Assembly (NCBI GenBank): GCA_002964805.2
Contig: PUDQ02000080.1
Span: 248,001 to 312,000, forward strand
Length of the DNA: 64,000 nt
Source: Trametes villosa
Taxonomy: Eukaryota; Basidiomycota; Agaricomycetes; Polyporales; Polyporaceae
Direction: 5' to 3'
Below the pieces are notes generated by a model. The model ran no database searches. It was not told where the DNA came from and was given only the letters and a program-made list of their open reading frames with translations. This document shows, one piece after another, positions 34,080-44,586 of the stretch; the first letter of the stretch is position 1, and each line of letters opens with the position of its first letter. The position numbers and the translations under genes are program-made.

Positions 34080-35256
34080 ATGCCGAAGCAGCTCGTCTGG
34101 TTCATCACCGGTAGGTGCTCACTTGGTACATATATCACTCGTGCACTCATCATGCCTTCCTAGGTGCCTCTACCGGACTTGGCCTCGCCCTAACCAAACG
34201 TATCCTTGCTCGTGGTGACTGTGTCGTCGCGACCGCCCGCGACATTAGCCGCTTCGAGCCGCTGCTCTCGCATCCCGACACCGACCTCGACCGTATTCTC
34301 GTGCTTCAGCTAGACATCACCTCTCCTGCATCCGTCGTGCAGGGCGTTGTCAAGAATGCTGTTGACCACTGGGGTCGTATCGACGTCCTCGTGAACAACG
34401 CAGGGATCGGCGGTGGCGTCGGTCCCAGTGAGGAGCTGGGGTGAGTGACGCTCTGAGAGCGCTCTGCCACCCGGGCAGCGCTGCGGCAACAAGCTGAATC
34501 GTGCGGGCTTACTGCTCAGCCTTGAGCTCATGATGGCGGTCATGAAGACGAACTACGCGGGGACGATCAACGTGACGAATGCAGTCCTGCCGTACATGCG
34601 CGAGCGCCGCGAGGGCACCGTCCTCCTCGTTGGGAGCAGGTCGGCGTATCGCAACGAGTTTTTGGTGAGCAACACCGCTGTGTCCGAGCGCTGCTGGATT
34701 GATCCAATGAGTAACGCCAGGGTCCGGGTGAGTCGAGAGCTGTATATGTGCTAGCAGCGTGAACTAGAGTCTAAGTTTGCCTGCAGCTGCCTACTGCGCT
34801 TCGAAGGCTGCCGTACACTGTACGTTCACCTCCGGCCACACGGTTATCCAAACGCTCATCCGCTTCGCAGCGTACGGCGAGACGCTCTCAGCGGAGGTGG
34901 CAGAGTTCAACATCCGCGTCACGGTCATCGTCCCCGGCGCCTTCGACACCGGGCTGGCGTTGCCCATCGTCGGCACGCCTATCCCCGACTACGACCGCGC
35001 GCGAGAGGAGCTGCGCAAGCGCCTTGAGGACCGGGAACATATGCCGGTCAAGGGTGACCCCAGCAAGGCGATGGACGCGGTCATGGACGCGGTGAGGGGC
35101 GAAGGGAAGGCGGCAGGCAAGGGCAAGCCGCCACTGTGGCTGTTCTTGGGCGGCGATTGTTTGGCGGACGTGAGGACCAGAGCGGACAAGCTGAAGCGTG
35201 TTGCGGATGAGTGGGCAGACGTAGGCACAGGGCTCGAGAAGGATGATATTGTCTAG
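34080..35256 (+). CDS. Short-chain dehydrogenase/reductase, classical SDR
   Basis: NAD(P)H-dependent oxidoreductase with a Rossmann fold; substrate unknown. MPKQLVWFITG|ASTGLGLAL carries the TGxxxGxG cofactor motif (TGASTGLG), split by an intron. LDITSPASVVQGVV, then IDVLVNNAGIGGG, is the NNAG motif. The catalytic Ser is in TVLLVGSRSAY, and Tyr/Lys are in AAAYCASKAAVH, the YxxxK motif. VIVPGAFDTGL is the conserved PG motif. Length and the extended C-terminus (about 80 residues after PGAFDTG) resemble fungal retinol-dehydrogenase-like or oxidoreductase YusZ-like SDRs. The short loop after helix 4 (EELG|LELMMAVMKTNYAG) is standard. Four to five exons. Confidence 0.88.
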
Positions 35257-35464
35257 CCGTGGCGTAGCGTGGGGTACAGGGCAGTCCAACGCTGGGGGCA
35301 CGTATACTTGGCGGTCGATCGGCATTCCACAGGCATGGCCGTAGCGTGTTCAACGCCGGCTGACGATCTTGCATTATGAGTTAGGGATCAGAGATACGTA
35401 CAAAGCGGACCTCCGCAGAGGGCGCATGAACGGGTGCAATATCGGACATACGGCCGCGCCTCAA

Positions 35465-35822
35465 TTACTCCAAGCTGTAGGTGTTCTTCTCAAGCTGTAA
35501 ACGCTGTCAGATCCAAAGCGAATAGATACCGATTCCATAGGAGCGTACCTCTGCCTCGAGCTCGCGCCGTACGCGATACTCCTCGTCCGCCTTGATCACG
35601 ACATGGAAGTCGTCGAGATCCTCGATGATGAAGTTATCTCGCTCGTTCAGCGTGAGCAGGATCTGCTTCACGGCCGAATCACTGGCACAGATAGGCGGTT
35701 TGAGTTGCGATACGCGCGGTGGACGATCGCACAAACCAGGTGAGAAGCACGCCTGCATGAGAGAAGCGGTAAGCGGCACCGCGGTGAGAGCGGCCCTGGG
35801 ACGCACCTCGGATGGCCTTCAT
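35465..35822 (-). CDS. TFB5: TFIIH subunit TFB5 (TTDA/GTF2H5)
   Basis: Smallest TFIIH core subunit, which stimulates the XPB-family ATPase during nucleotide excision repair. Four tiny exons join to a 64-aa protein: MKAIRG|VLLTC|DSAVKQILLTLNERDNFI, then IEDLDDFHVVIKADEEYRVR and RELEAE|LEKNTYSLE. Exon 1 (16 nt) and exon 2 (16 nt) are so short that automatic calls may miss them. Both introns carry GTGCGT/GTTTGT donors and CAG acceptors, and joining restores the exact family N-terminus MKAIRGVLL. Divergent from ribose-5-phosphate isomerase with 299 bp between ATGs. Confidence 0.93.
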
Positions 35823-36121
35823 ACTCCTGCGCGCTGCGTGGGCGGTTCCCAGAAGACCTTAGAGCCGGTGGAGACGGCGAACGTGGTGGGCGGAGACAAG
35901 ACGATTGGCGCCGCGGGGGCCGCAAGCGCAGGACCGGAGAAAGGCACGGGACATCGGGGCGAGGGTGAGAGACCGCTGAGTACGCCGAGTATTTCATGCT
36001 CGCCGCCCACGTCCTCGCCTACGCCCGCCTCTGCTGCTGCCGTAACATATCCCCTGCACGACTTGCCAGCGAGCGTGCGCTACGACCGACTTTCCCCGCA
36101 CGAAGGAGCTCCAGCACGAAA
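35823..36121. promoter_or_regulatory. Divergent promoter of TFB5 and RPI
   Basis: About 300 bp. A minus-strand frame ending here is open for about 60 codons but lacks an ATG, so it is treated as non-coding. Confidence 0.5.
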
Positions 36122-37647
36122 ATGCCGATCCCGCCAGCACTGTTGACCCCGAACCTCTCGTGAGTCCACCCGGCGCCGAGCGTCCCTCCGCACGTCGATC
36201 AGCTCGACGGAGCGGCCCCCACAATTTTTGCTCATGTTGTCATCTCCCCTCATCCCCGCCATCGACGTCCGCCTCGACGACCCGGTGCCCGTCTGCTCAC
36301 TCCGGCACAGGACGCCGTCCGACGGCGTGTATCCCCAGCCCCTCCGCCCGACCCTGGCTGGCCAGAACACGCAGTACATCACCAGCAGCACTCCCCTCCT
36401 CAACGTCCCCCCACCCAAAGGTCAGCGTCAAGCAGCCTGAAAATCAGCCTAAAAGCCTGATCCATGCGAAGCAGCCCCTCCGCCGGCTTCTACCGTAGAA
36501 GCCTCGAAGCGTCTAGCTGCCTGGACTGCCGTGGACAGACACATCCACCCCGAGCACAAGGTATGTCTTCCTCCATGATGTCTCTTTCCTGGGCTCAAAC
36601 CCAAGCGGCGGGAAGGTCATCGGCATTGGCTCTGGTAGGATGAGCGCAGTTGCTGCACTTGACTCGATTTCTCACTTTTTTGTGACTCAGGATCTACCGT
36701 GCCCTATGTTGTCGAACGTATAGTCTCGCAGGGCAAGTCTCTGAACAAGGACCGGGTGTTCATCCCCACTAGTATGTATGCTACCAAATCACGAAGAGAC
36801 ATTTGGCTAAACTCCGTGCAGGCTTCCAGTCCAAGGAGTTGATCGTAAACGGTCAATTGCTCTTGGGCGATGTCGATCAATACCCCGTCATCGACGTCAC
36901 GATAGACGGAGCGGATGAGTACGTTTGGCCAGCGCAGATATCTAGTGATCGCAAGGCTTACAGTATGCTGCCAGGGTCGACACCGACCTGAACTGCATCA
37001 AGGGTGGAGGTGGCTGCCACCTTCGTGAGAAGGTCCTCGCTGAAGCCGCAGACACGTACGCCACGCCGTTTATGCTTGTGTACGTCTCTGGGTGCTAATT
37101 ACGTCAACAGCTTCATCCTAGTAGCGGATTACCGCAAGAACTCCAGCGTGCTCGGTACCATGGTGAGCGGGATATGCGTCCCGTGGTCGTGTGCGCGAAA
37201 CTGACGCCCTCGCAGTTCAAGCAGGGTATCCCGATTGAGGTCGTACCGTTCGCGTACACCAAGATCCTGCAGAACCTCCACCTCATCGGCTCGCCAAAGG
37301 CCGTGCTCCGCATGGCGAAGGCGAAGGCTGGCCCCGTAGTGTCCGACAACGGCAACTTCATCATCGACGCGCCCTTCCCGGAGGAGATGATGAAGGATCC
37401 GTACACTGTAAGCACCTAATCTCACTCTTGCCGCTCGCTCGACGCTTACCTGGTGGATGCCTCGCAGCTCCTCACCCGTATCAAGATGCTTACGGGCGTC
37501 GTCGAGGTTGGCCTTTTCTGCCACATGGCGAAGGCCGCCTACTTCGGCAACGCGGACGGGAGCGTCACGATCAAGTTCCACGACGGGCAGGTCGAGCACG
37601 TTCAGGCGGACAAGAGCCCGCTGATAGAGAAGCCGCAACAGTTCTAG
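36122..37647 (+). CDS. RKI1: Ribose-5-phosphate isomerase (RpiA type) with N-terminal extension
   Basis: Interconverts ribose-5-phosphate and ribulose-5-phosphate in the pentose phosphate pathway. The RpiA fold runs from STVEASKRLAAWTAVDRHIH through VIGIGSGSTVPYVVERIV and the DGADE-type site VIDVTIDGADE, DLNCIKGGG and HLREKVLAEAADTY. AKAGPVVSDNGNFIIDAPFP and GVVEVGLFCHMAKAAYFGNA come next; it ends KSPLIEKPQQF. No ATG directly precedes the fold: an in-frame stop lies just upstream. Two upstream exons (ATG at 36122, MPIPPALLTPNLS|SSTERPP, and ...STPLLNVPPPK) join in frame and have strong G/C third positions, adding about 85 Pro-rich residues. The core is certain; the extension is inferred from splicing. 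Confidence 0.86.
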
Positions 37648-38920
37648 GCGCCCTGCAGTCCGCGCGCATCCTAGCATGAAGACGACGAAGACGACGAAAG
37701 AGTAAGGAATAGATAGGTACGTGGGTAGAGTATGCGCGGCGGCTATATGCTCACGATGATGTAGAAGTTTGCTACATGTATTCTCGCCAATCGACTTGTA
37801 TATTTGCCACGTTCTGAATACATGGACTTCCCGTGGACTATTGATGCCAGCAACCGCAAGCTCATACTTTCTGTGAGTATGCGCTCGAACCATGAGTTCT
37901 CCCTCCAGGCAAAGCGCGCCATCTCAGTACGAAGGAAGTAGCGGCTCGCTGTATGCGTGAACACCCGAGCTAGTACGTATGTTTCTGCTCACGCTTTAGC
38001 TGCCTTTGACAGTCTGGCCACGCTGCAGCACAGGAACTTTGCTCTGTTGGGACTCGGGCGATGCAGTATGCCGTAGGTCAAAGGAGATCCCAAGCGCCTC
38101 AAGGCAAAGTCGAGCCTCGAGGCCACCTCCAGCTCAAGCGCCCGGACAAAGCGCCCAAGTCAGGTGCAGCCCGGCCCGTCGCAACGACCTTGTTGTGAGC
38201 CTCTGAGCCACTCGCGATGGGGTGAGCTCTGAGCTGCCTGCGTTAGCGACCTGAGCCACTAATTGTTAACGGGTCTCTGTAGCCAACGTAGGAGTCTTCG
38301 GCTGCAATAGTCACGATAAACAGTCGACTTGGGCTGGTGTTTGAATCCTAGCGGGAGGGGGTCCCCCGGCGCGCACCTCTGCGAACATGGTGGCCACGGC
38401 CAGCGGGACGACGTGGTCGATGAGCAGGAGGGGGGACGGTAAACAGCGCCATACAATGGCGGTCGGTGCGAGCCCCCCGTGAGCCTCTCAAAGATCCCAA
38501 ATGCAGCAGGGCCCGAGCCACTGAGCCACTACCAAACAACCCACAGCAGGAGGTGAGCCACCCGCTCTTCCTTCCCAGGCAGGACACGCGGCGGGGTGGC
38601 GCGTCGCGCCCCCGCCCGTGCTTGCCGCTGTTTGCGCGCAGTTGACATTCCTGGCGAAAAGCAATCCGCCCCCTGCGCGCCTCACGAAAAGCAATCCATC
38701 AAGCAATCCGGCCTCGCTTGCCCCCCTCATGGGCCTGCGGCGTCCAGTATAAAGGCGAGGGGGGCGGGGAGGCTGGAGGACCATCCCCCGACACCCCCAG
38801 TCGAGCTCCCCGCCTCTGAACACTCTCCCGCCCGTCCCGAGCCACCCTCCGCTACCCCCTCCACATACTATCCCCTCCTCCTTCCCTTCCCACTCCCCTA
38901 CCACAGCCTATCTTACCGAC
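37648..38920. other. Intergenic region, 1.3 kb
   Basis: 3' flank of RPI and promoter of the next zinc-finger gene. Short repeats of GAGCCACT occur near 38203, 38249 and 38515. A TATAAAGG at 38748-38755 lies 170 bp before the ATG at 38921. A GTTTGAATCC at about 38339 resembles a tRNA B box but no tRNA folds. No other gene was recognised. Confidence 0.45.
38748..38755 (+). promoter_or_regulatory. TATA box of the C2H2 gene
   Basis: TATAAAGG about 170 bp upstream of the ATG at 38921. Confidence 0.55.
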
Positions 38921-40333
38921 ATGGCCCGCAAGATGCAGCGCTCCTCTACTCCCGCCACCACGGGCAGGGTAAGTGGCTAGTTCGACTGTGGCTCTGCTCT
39001 TCCTGACCGGCATCCTACTCCCAGACTGTGGCTTGCCCCATCTGCAACGTTAGCCCGTCGAAGGCGTCCGACCTTCCCCGGCACATGAGAACCCACACCG
39101 CTGAGTTTCCGTACGTACTGTATTCGTCCTTGCCCGTTCAACGACTTACGCCCTCTCTCAGCTTCGCGTGCCCTGTCCCGGGCTGCCTCTACGCCACGCG
39201 CCAGAAGAGCAACCTCGAGACGCACAAGAACACGCAGTACGTCTCCTCTCCTCTCCCGTCACTCACCAACCCACTCACCGTACTCCAGCACCGGCAACCG
39301 GCCTCACGTCTGCGTTGGGAAGTTCTTCGACGAGCGCGGCGTCGTCTCGCGTTGCGCTGCGGCGTTCTCCGACCCGTCCGGACTGGTGAAGCACCGTCGT
39401 CTCCTGCATGGGAAGAAGGGCTCGCCGCCCAAGTTCCGCGCCTTGGCAGACCAGCTGCGGGATCAGCGGGAGTACGCGCTGGCCATCGAGTTCAAGATGA
39501 AGATCAAGGAGGTGCGCATGATGCTGAAGGCGATGAAGGAAGACCCGTCTGCCGCTCCATCTTCCTCTTCCTCTTCCTCCTCCTCCTTCAACCTACCCGC
39601 GCCCTCCGCCGTCAAGCCCGAGCCCGTCCCCAGCCCGACCATCGACCTGCTCAATCTCGCGCCCATCACCGACTTCGGCGTGCAGTTTGACAGCAGCAGC
39701 TTCAACTGCAACTTCGGCGCGCCGTCCCCGCCCCTCGCGCCCGTCAACACCTGGGTGCAGCCCCAGCCGCAGAACTTCGCGGACATCCTCAACCAGCCGA
39801 ACCTCCTCCTCCCCAGCCAGGTGCCCACCCAGTACTTCGGGGGTGCCGCCAACTCCGCCCTCCCGCCCCTCCCGCAGGTGGAGCAGCCCGCGATGGGTTT
39901 GGACATGCGGGGCTGGCAGTTCGACCTGAACGCCCCTGGGCCGTCCATGGGTCCGGGCTTGGATATGAACGTGAACATGAACACGGGCATGGGCATGGGC
40001 ATGGGCCCCGACTTCGGCATGGGCCCCAACTTCGGCTTGGGCATGAACTGCGGCATGGGCATGGACATGGGCATGAGCGCGAACATGGGCATGGGTACGA
40101 ACATGGGCACGGGCACGAACGTGGGCGCAAACATGGGCATGGGCTCCGGCACGGGCATGCCTGACCCGCTGACCCTCGACATGCCTCCCCGGCCGTTGGA
40201 CCCGCTCTGCGGGCAACCGACGATGGACTGGAGCGCCTGCTACACCGTGCCCTCGCCGTCGGGCGGCTCCTCGATCGCGTCCTCGCCGTCGGTGACCGGC
40301 ATGACCTTCGACTTCCTGCGCCAGAGCTCATGA
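38921..40333 (+). CDS. C2H2 zinc-finger transcription factor with Met-Gly repeat tail
   Basis: Probable sequence-specific transcription factor, targets unknown. MARKMQRSSTPATTGR is joined by introns to the fingers: CPICNVSPSKASDLPRHMRT with H, then CPVPGCLYATRQKSNLETH with KNTQ, then a looser third finger VCVGKFFDERGVVSRC and SDPSGLVKHRRLLHG. A basic helix KMKIKEVRMMLKAMKED and a Ser run follow. The long C-terminal region is Pro/Asn/Gln-rich (PQPQNFADILNQPN). It contains a low-complexity array of about 60 residues made of MG-rich units (39985-40150), encoded by degenerate GGCATG repeats, and ends SPSVTGMTFDFLRQSS. Met/Asn/Gln-rich tails of this kind often act as activation domains. Confidence 0.85.
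39985..40150 (+). repeat. Degenerate GGCATG coding microsatellite
   Basis: Repeated GGCATG, GGCACG and AACATG hexamers inside the C2H2 gene encode alternating Met-Gly with Asn and Thr variants. The reading frame stays open throughout. Confidence 0.85.
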
Positions 40334-40656
40334 GCACCACGCTCTCAGCTTCCCAATCTCCCTTCTCTCCGTCTCTCCTCTCTGTCTTCTCTCTCCGTCT
40401 CTCCTCTCCATCTCATTCTCCCCAGCGTCTCGCATCGTCTCCCGGCATCTCTCACTTCTCCTCGGCCTCTCATCTGGAACTCTCGTCTCCCCGCATCTCG
40501 GCACCGTTACCATCCCATCCCTAGCTCCTGCATCGTTCACCTTGGACTTTTACATTGCTTATCATAGAGTATCTTTCATACCCACATCTGTTATTTGTGC
40601 CTCCGCGTCGATCTCGACGCCGTTCCCGTTATACCGTTGTTGTCTCTACCGGATGT

Positions 40657-40720
40657 ATTTGTATCGTGTATCGCCAGTTACAATGCAGTGGTCCCCTGGA
40701 CCTGCTCTCTGTTATCTTTA
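40657..40720 (+). repeat. 64-bp dispersed repeat, copy 1
   Basis: ATTTGTATCGTGTATCGCCA and the following bases to 40720 match 43677-43740 at 60 of 64 positions. Located about 325 bp downstream of the C2H2 stop. Confidence 0.9.
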
Positions 40721-41207
40721 CCGTGTGAGCATGTGTGCTTCATTATGTCAGAGAACAATCATTAGTGGCCGCACGGTAGGCGTCGCAGCTGCGATAGCCT
40801 CCGGGGGATTGCGCCCGGACGAACGTGGCCCCAAGAACTTGAAGGTGAGGTCAGTTCACTGCACTGCAGAAATGCGTCCGTACAGAACGAACGATATGGC
40901 TCGGACCGAAGCATGGCCTCATGAACCTCGATGCGAGTAGGAATATAGTGAACGAACATGCAGTCTGAAGAGACGGCGTAAGAACAACCACAGCGCTGCG
41001 GCGCCCGATGACCCGAAGGATATCCATATCCGGACGGAGACACCGCCACCGGGCGCCGAAGGAGGAGGAAGGAGGACGCCAAGTGCTTTGAAGTGGACCA
41101 TCCACTCAAAATGGCGCCAGTCCAATAACGCCCTGTTTGTTCCTGGTGTTGAGTCGAACGAGCTCTCTCGACTCCCGTACATCCTCGTTTCAGGGAAAGG
41201 ACAACGG

Positions 41208-41213
41208 TATAAA
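41208..41213 (+). promoter_or_regulatory. TATA box of the second MFS gene
   Basis: TATAAA about 125 bp upstream of the ATG at 41336. Confidence 0.55.
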
Positions 41214-41335
41214 TGCGGTGACTGCTCTGGTCCAGCGCTGCCCATCCAGCGCTCACGAACTCGTCAAAACGTCGTCTCCCACTCACCGCTAAGTCCTATA
41301 GGCGGCCATCCAGTCCGAAACGCAAGAACGGAGAG

Positions 41336-43600
41336 ATGTCGAACGCGCACGATTACCCGCCAAACGGGGCGAGCGAGAAGGGTGCGAGCTTAGCCGCCAA
41401 GGCCGCGCAACGACGGCCGTGGGGGCTTGGATGGCGTAGTTCCATCTGGTTCATCACCCTCAGTAAGATTTGAATGCACACCCGCGCCCTTATATATCCT
41501 GCTAACGGTTCTTTCTCCGCACGAAGTCGTCGGAATAGGTAGGCGAGCTCACTGCGATCATTGACATTGGGCGGCTCACCGATAAATTCACAGCCATCTC
41601 GACCGACCTGCTTGTTTATTCGATGATCGTCCCCATTATCCCCTTCCGCCTCCAAAGCCTGGGCTATGAAGGGGTCTCGGGCTTAGTCGGCTGGCTCCTC
41701 TTTGCCTATGTGAGTCCTGCGAAAGGATTATTAGGCGCACATCCCTAACAAGCCCGTACCCTAGTCCGGCGCAATCGTCATATGTCAGTGACTGCTGCGC
41801 CCGAACTACGCGGTAAAAGAAGCTGACTATGTCGCTCGCAGTCACTCCACCTGTTGCCTTCTTGTCGGAGATGTACAAGAACCGCAAGATCCCGCTCATT
41901 GCCGGGCAGGCAGCACTTATCGGCTCACAGGTGCTACTCATGGAGGCTCCCGCCTTTTGGGTCATGGTCCTCGCGCGAATCGCCCAGGGTATCAGCGCCT
42001 GCGTCATCTGGGTCGTCGGTTTAGCGTTGCTGTAAGCTAACCTCCATGAATCATGGCAGCACTCCTAGATACTCATGTGCGTCAACAGTTGTGATACGGT
42101 GCCCGAAAAGATCGTAGGCAGTAAGTCCCAGAACTCATCTCACATGGCGTCCCGCTCACCACTACCGTTAACTCGCAGAGCAACTTGGCCTAGCTATGAT
42201 GGGCATGTCGCTGGGGTGCGTCTTTCGCCCCTGTCCTACCCACTCGCTCCTGACCTCGCCGTAGCTTCCTCGTGGGCCCTCCCGTCGCTGGCGCGCTCGA
42301 CAGCCGCTTCGGTTTCCGCGCGCCCTTCATCTTCGGCATCATCATCACCGCGGTCGAGCTCATCGGCCGGCTGCTCATCATCGAGCCCTCCGCCGCCGAG
42401 CGCATGGACGCGTCCTTCAAGGCGCTCGTCGCGCGCAACGGCTCCGCGCGCAACGTCGAGTACGGCACCGTCGAGGCGGAGAAGCGCGGGGGGCAGCCAA
42501 TCGTGACGGAGGTGCTCCCCGAGGGCGAGCCTGGGGCAATCACGGAGGCTCCGACACGCGTCCCGTCGCGCACGCCTACCGTGACCGACGCGCAGAGGCA
42601 GGCGCATGAGGACCCGGCGCACCTCTCCATCCCGGGTTTGCTCATCAAGCTCCTAAAGTCGCCCCGCACACTTGCCGCTGTCTTCCTCACGCTCAGCTTC
42701 GCGTACGCGTCTATTCGCATCCTATCCAGAGGAGAGCTGCTAACCTCCCACACAGTATCATGATCAGCAGCATGGAGCCGGTGCTTCCGCTCTACCTACA
42801 GGACACCTACGGCCTCGGCGTCTCCAAAATCGGCCTGATTTACATTGCCGCCATCGTCCCGTCCTTCATCTGTGCGTGCCCCTCTCGCAAACAATCCTCC
42901 CATCGCACGCAGCTCACCCGCATGTCTGCAGCCTCGCCGCTCAGTGGCTGGTACGCCGACCGCGGCGGCACAATTTTGAGCACCGCGATCTGCCTCGCCG
43001 GCGCGCTGCCCTTCTGGGCGCTCGTCTTCATCCACGTGAACCTCCCGTACTTCATCGTCATGTTCACCTTCCTCAGTAAGCCTGCTCCCTCTTCACATCA
43101 CCGATTTCCCAGACATAGCCGCTCATGTGTGCTAACTACTATCCACTCTGCATAGATCTCTTTGCGACGGGAACAATCTCGCCGGTCACAGCTGAGTTCG
43201 CGTCGGTGACTCGTAGCCTGAAGGGCGTGGGATGTAAGCCGCTTCCTCCCCCCTCTGCCTGCCTCCGCTCGACTCACTGCCCGCCCACAGACGGGCACGT
43301 CTACGGCGCGTTCAACGTCGCATACGGCCTCGGTTCCGCCAGTGGGTGGTCCTGTTCCCTGTTTATCTGATCGCCCGCTCACCCGCGCATACAGTCGGCC
43401 CCGTAATCGGTGGGCAGCTTTACGACCACCTCAGCCCACAGACGGGTTGGACGGCGCTCTGCCTCTTCAACGTGGGCCTCGCGTCCGTCAGCCTCATCGT
43501 CACGGCCTGCTACTTCGGCGAGCCGACGGCCGTGCAGCGCGCCATGAGCTACATCCGTAGCCGGCGTGAGGGGCCTGCGGCGGACGTCGCCGCCGCGTGA
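41336..43600 (+). CDS. MFS transporter, DHA1 family (vesicular-amine/drug-type)
   Basis: Twelve-helix proton-coupled transporter for an unknown small molecule. About ten exons. MSNAHDYPPNGASEKGASLA is the cytosolic tail, then RSSIWFITL|VGIAISTDLLVYSMIVPIIP (helix 1). FLSEMYKNRKIPLIAGQAAL is the loop 2-3 A motif; ARIAQGISACVIWVVGLALL is helix 4. QLGLAMMGMSLGFLVGPPVA is the family C motif (GxxxGPPxxG-like) in helix 5. RFGFRAPFIFGIIITAVELI is helix 6. A hydrophilic central loop of about 90 residues follows, then IMISSMEPVLPLYLQDTYGL, VGPVIGGQLYDH-like GPVIGGQLYDHLS and VGLASVSLIVTACYF. It ends REGPAADVAAA. The A and C motifs place it near VMAT- or tetracycline-type antiporters; substrate not inferable. 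Confidence 0.87.
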
Positions 43601-43676
43601 GCTCGTCCGGCCTCTGAGGAGTAACTACAAGCAGGGTGGGGAAGGAGCAATGCGATACGAAGCAAGTAGCGGTGGC

Positions 43677-43740
43677 ATTTGTATCGTGTATCGCCAGTTA
43701 CAATGCAGGGGTCCTCTGGACCTGCTCTATGTTATCTTCA
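43677..43740 (+). repeat. 64-bp dispersed repeat, copy 2
   Basis: Matches 40657-40720 at 60 of 64 positions, same orientation. It begins 77 bp after the MFS stop codon, so it probably lies in the 3' untranslated region. Confidence 0.9.
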
Positions 43741-44520
43741 CAACGTGTGTTGAATGCGTGCCTCCTCGTGGTGGGACCTTGGATACAGCAGTACACGTCA
43801 GATTCATCTGGGCGGAGGATCTTGCAGATCCTCAGGGTGGCTCGGCTCTGGGCCTGACGCCGGTTCTAGCCGAGTGGCTCAGGGTTCCGTTTGTACGTTT
43901 GTCGCACGCTTTGCCGCTTACGTCCACCTCTTCCTTCACCCACAACCACAGATCAAGGACTCTTGCTTTAAACACCGCACGCCATGCAGTCTCTAGGATC
44001 ACTATGGTCTGCAGCGCACTTCAGATCCAATACGGCGTATTACCACTCGGGAAACCACGAAGGTTACCGCGGGGTTCTTCCGCATGACCCTCTTGAGCCA
44101 CTGGAACTTGCTTCTCCAACGCGGGGCCGCCCCAGCGGCCCGCATCTCGTAATCGCAGCACATTCTACGGCCCGCGTTAGAGCGGCCTGCCTCGACGGTG
44201 GCTCAGATGATGGTCCACTTGCCAGAGGTCCGTAACCTCTTTTGCCGAGATCCTAAGCTTAGCGCGAAGTTGATGCGTAGATGTGAATGCTGCTATCGCT
44301 TTCGGTAGGGAGCGCGTGTATCGCATACATGGGCTTCGTGGCGAGGCCTGAAGCCGATCGACGGACCGCTTGAGGGACCTACCAGGTCTGTCGCCTGACT
44401 GAAGATGGGGTGGCTCACAATGTCCACACCGTACCGTGCTCGGCAAATTCAGACGAGGAAGCTTCTTCACCATGCGGTGCCGCCCTGGACGAAGCAGCGG
44501 ACGTCATACGCGGGGTACGC

Positions 44521-44527
44521 TATATAT
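44521..44527 (+). promoter_or_regulatory. TATA box of the secreted protein gene
   Basis: TATATAT about 60 bp before the ATG at 44587. Confidence 0.55.
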
Positions 44528-44586
44528 CCGACCCATCGCGAGGATAGCGGGGTCGACCTCGCACTCCAGGACCTGCATTGGTAGCC

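Larger units (their letters stand above)
40334..41335. other. Intergenic region, 1.0 kb
   Basis: It begins with a CT-rich run (about 40340-40530) after the C2H2 stop, then one copy of a 64-bp repeat at 40657-40720. A TATAAA at 41208-41213 lies about 125 bp before the MFS ATG. No gene recognised. Confidence 0.5.
43601..44586. other. Intergenic region, 1.0 kb
   Basis: 3' flank of the MFS gene with the second copy of the 64-bp repeat (43677-43740), then the promoter of the secreted protein with a TATATAT at 44521-44527. Open frames are short and overlapping; no gene recognised. Confidence 0.45.

Noticed and set aside
35819..36010. Minus-strand frame overlapping the TFB5 start
   Set aside because: It has no ATG (first codon GTG) and lies in the TFB5/RPI divergent promoter; coding bias alone was not enough.
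38280..38370. tRNA gene suggested by GTTTGAATCC
   Set aside because: No 7-nt T loop with a 5-bp stem and no acceptor stem could be paired.
39463..40216. Two long minus-strand frames opposite the Met-Gly region (His-Ala and Met-Pro rich)
   Set aside because: They arise from the repeat read in reverse; the plus strand carries the C2H2 fingers and a continuous gene.
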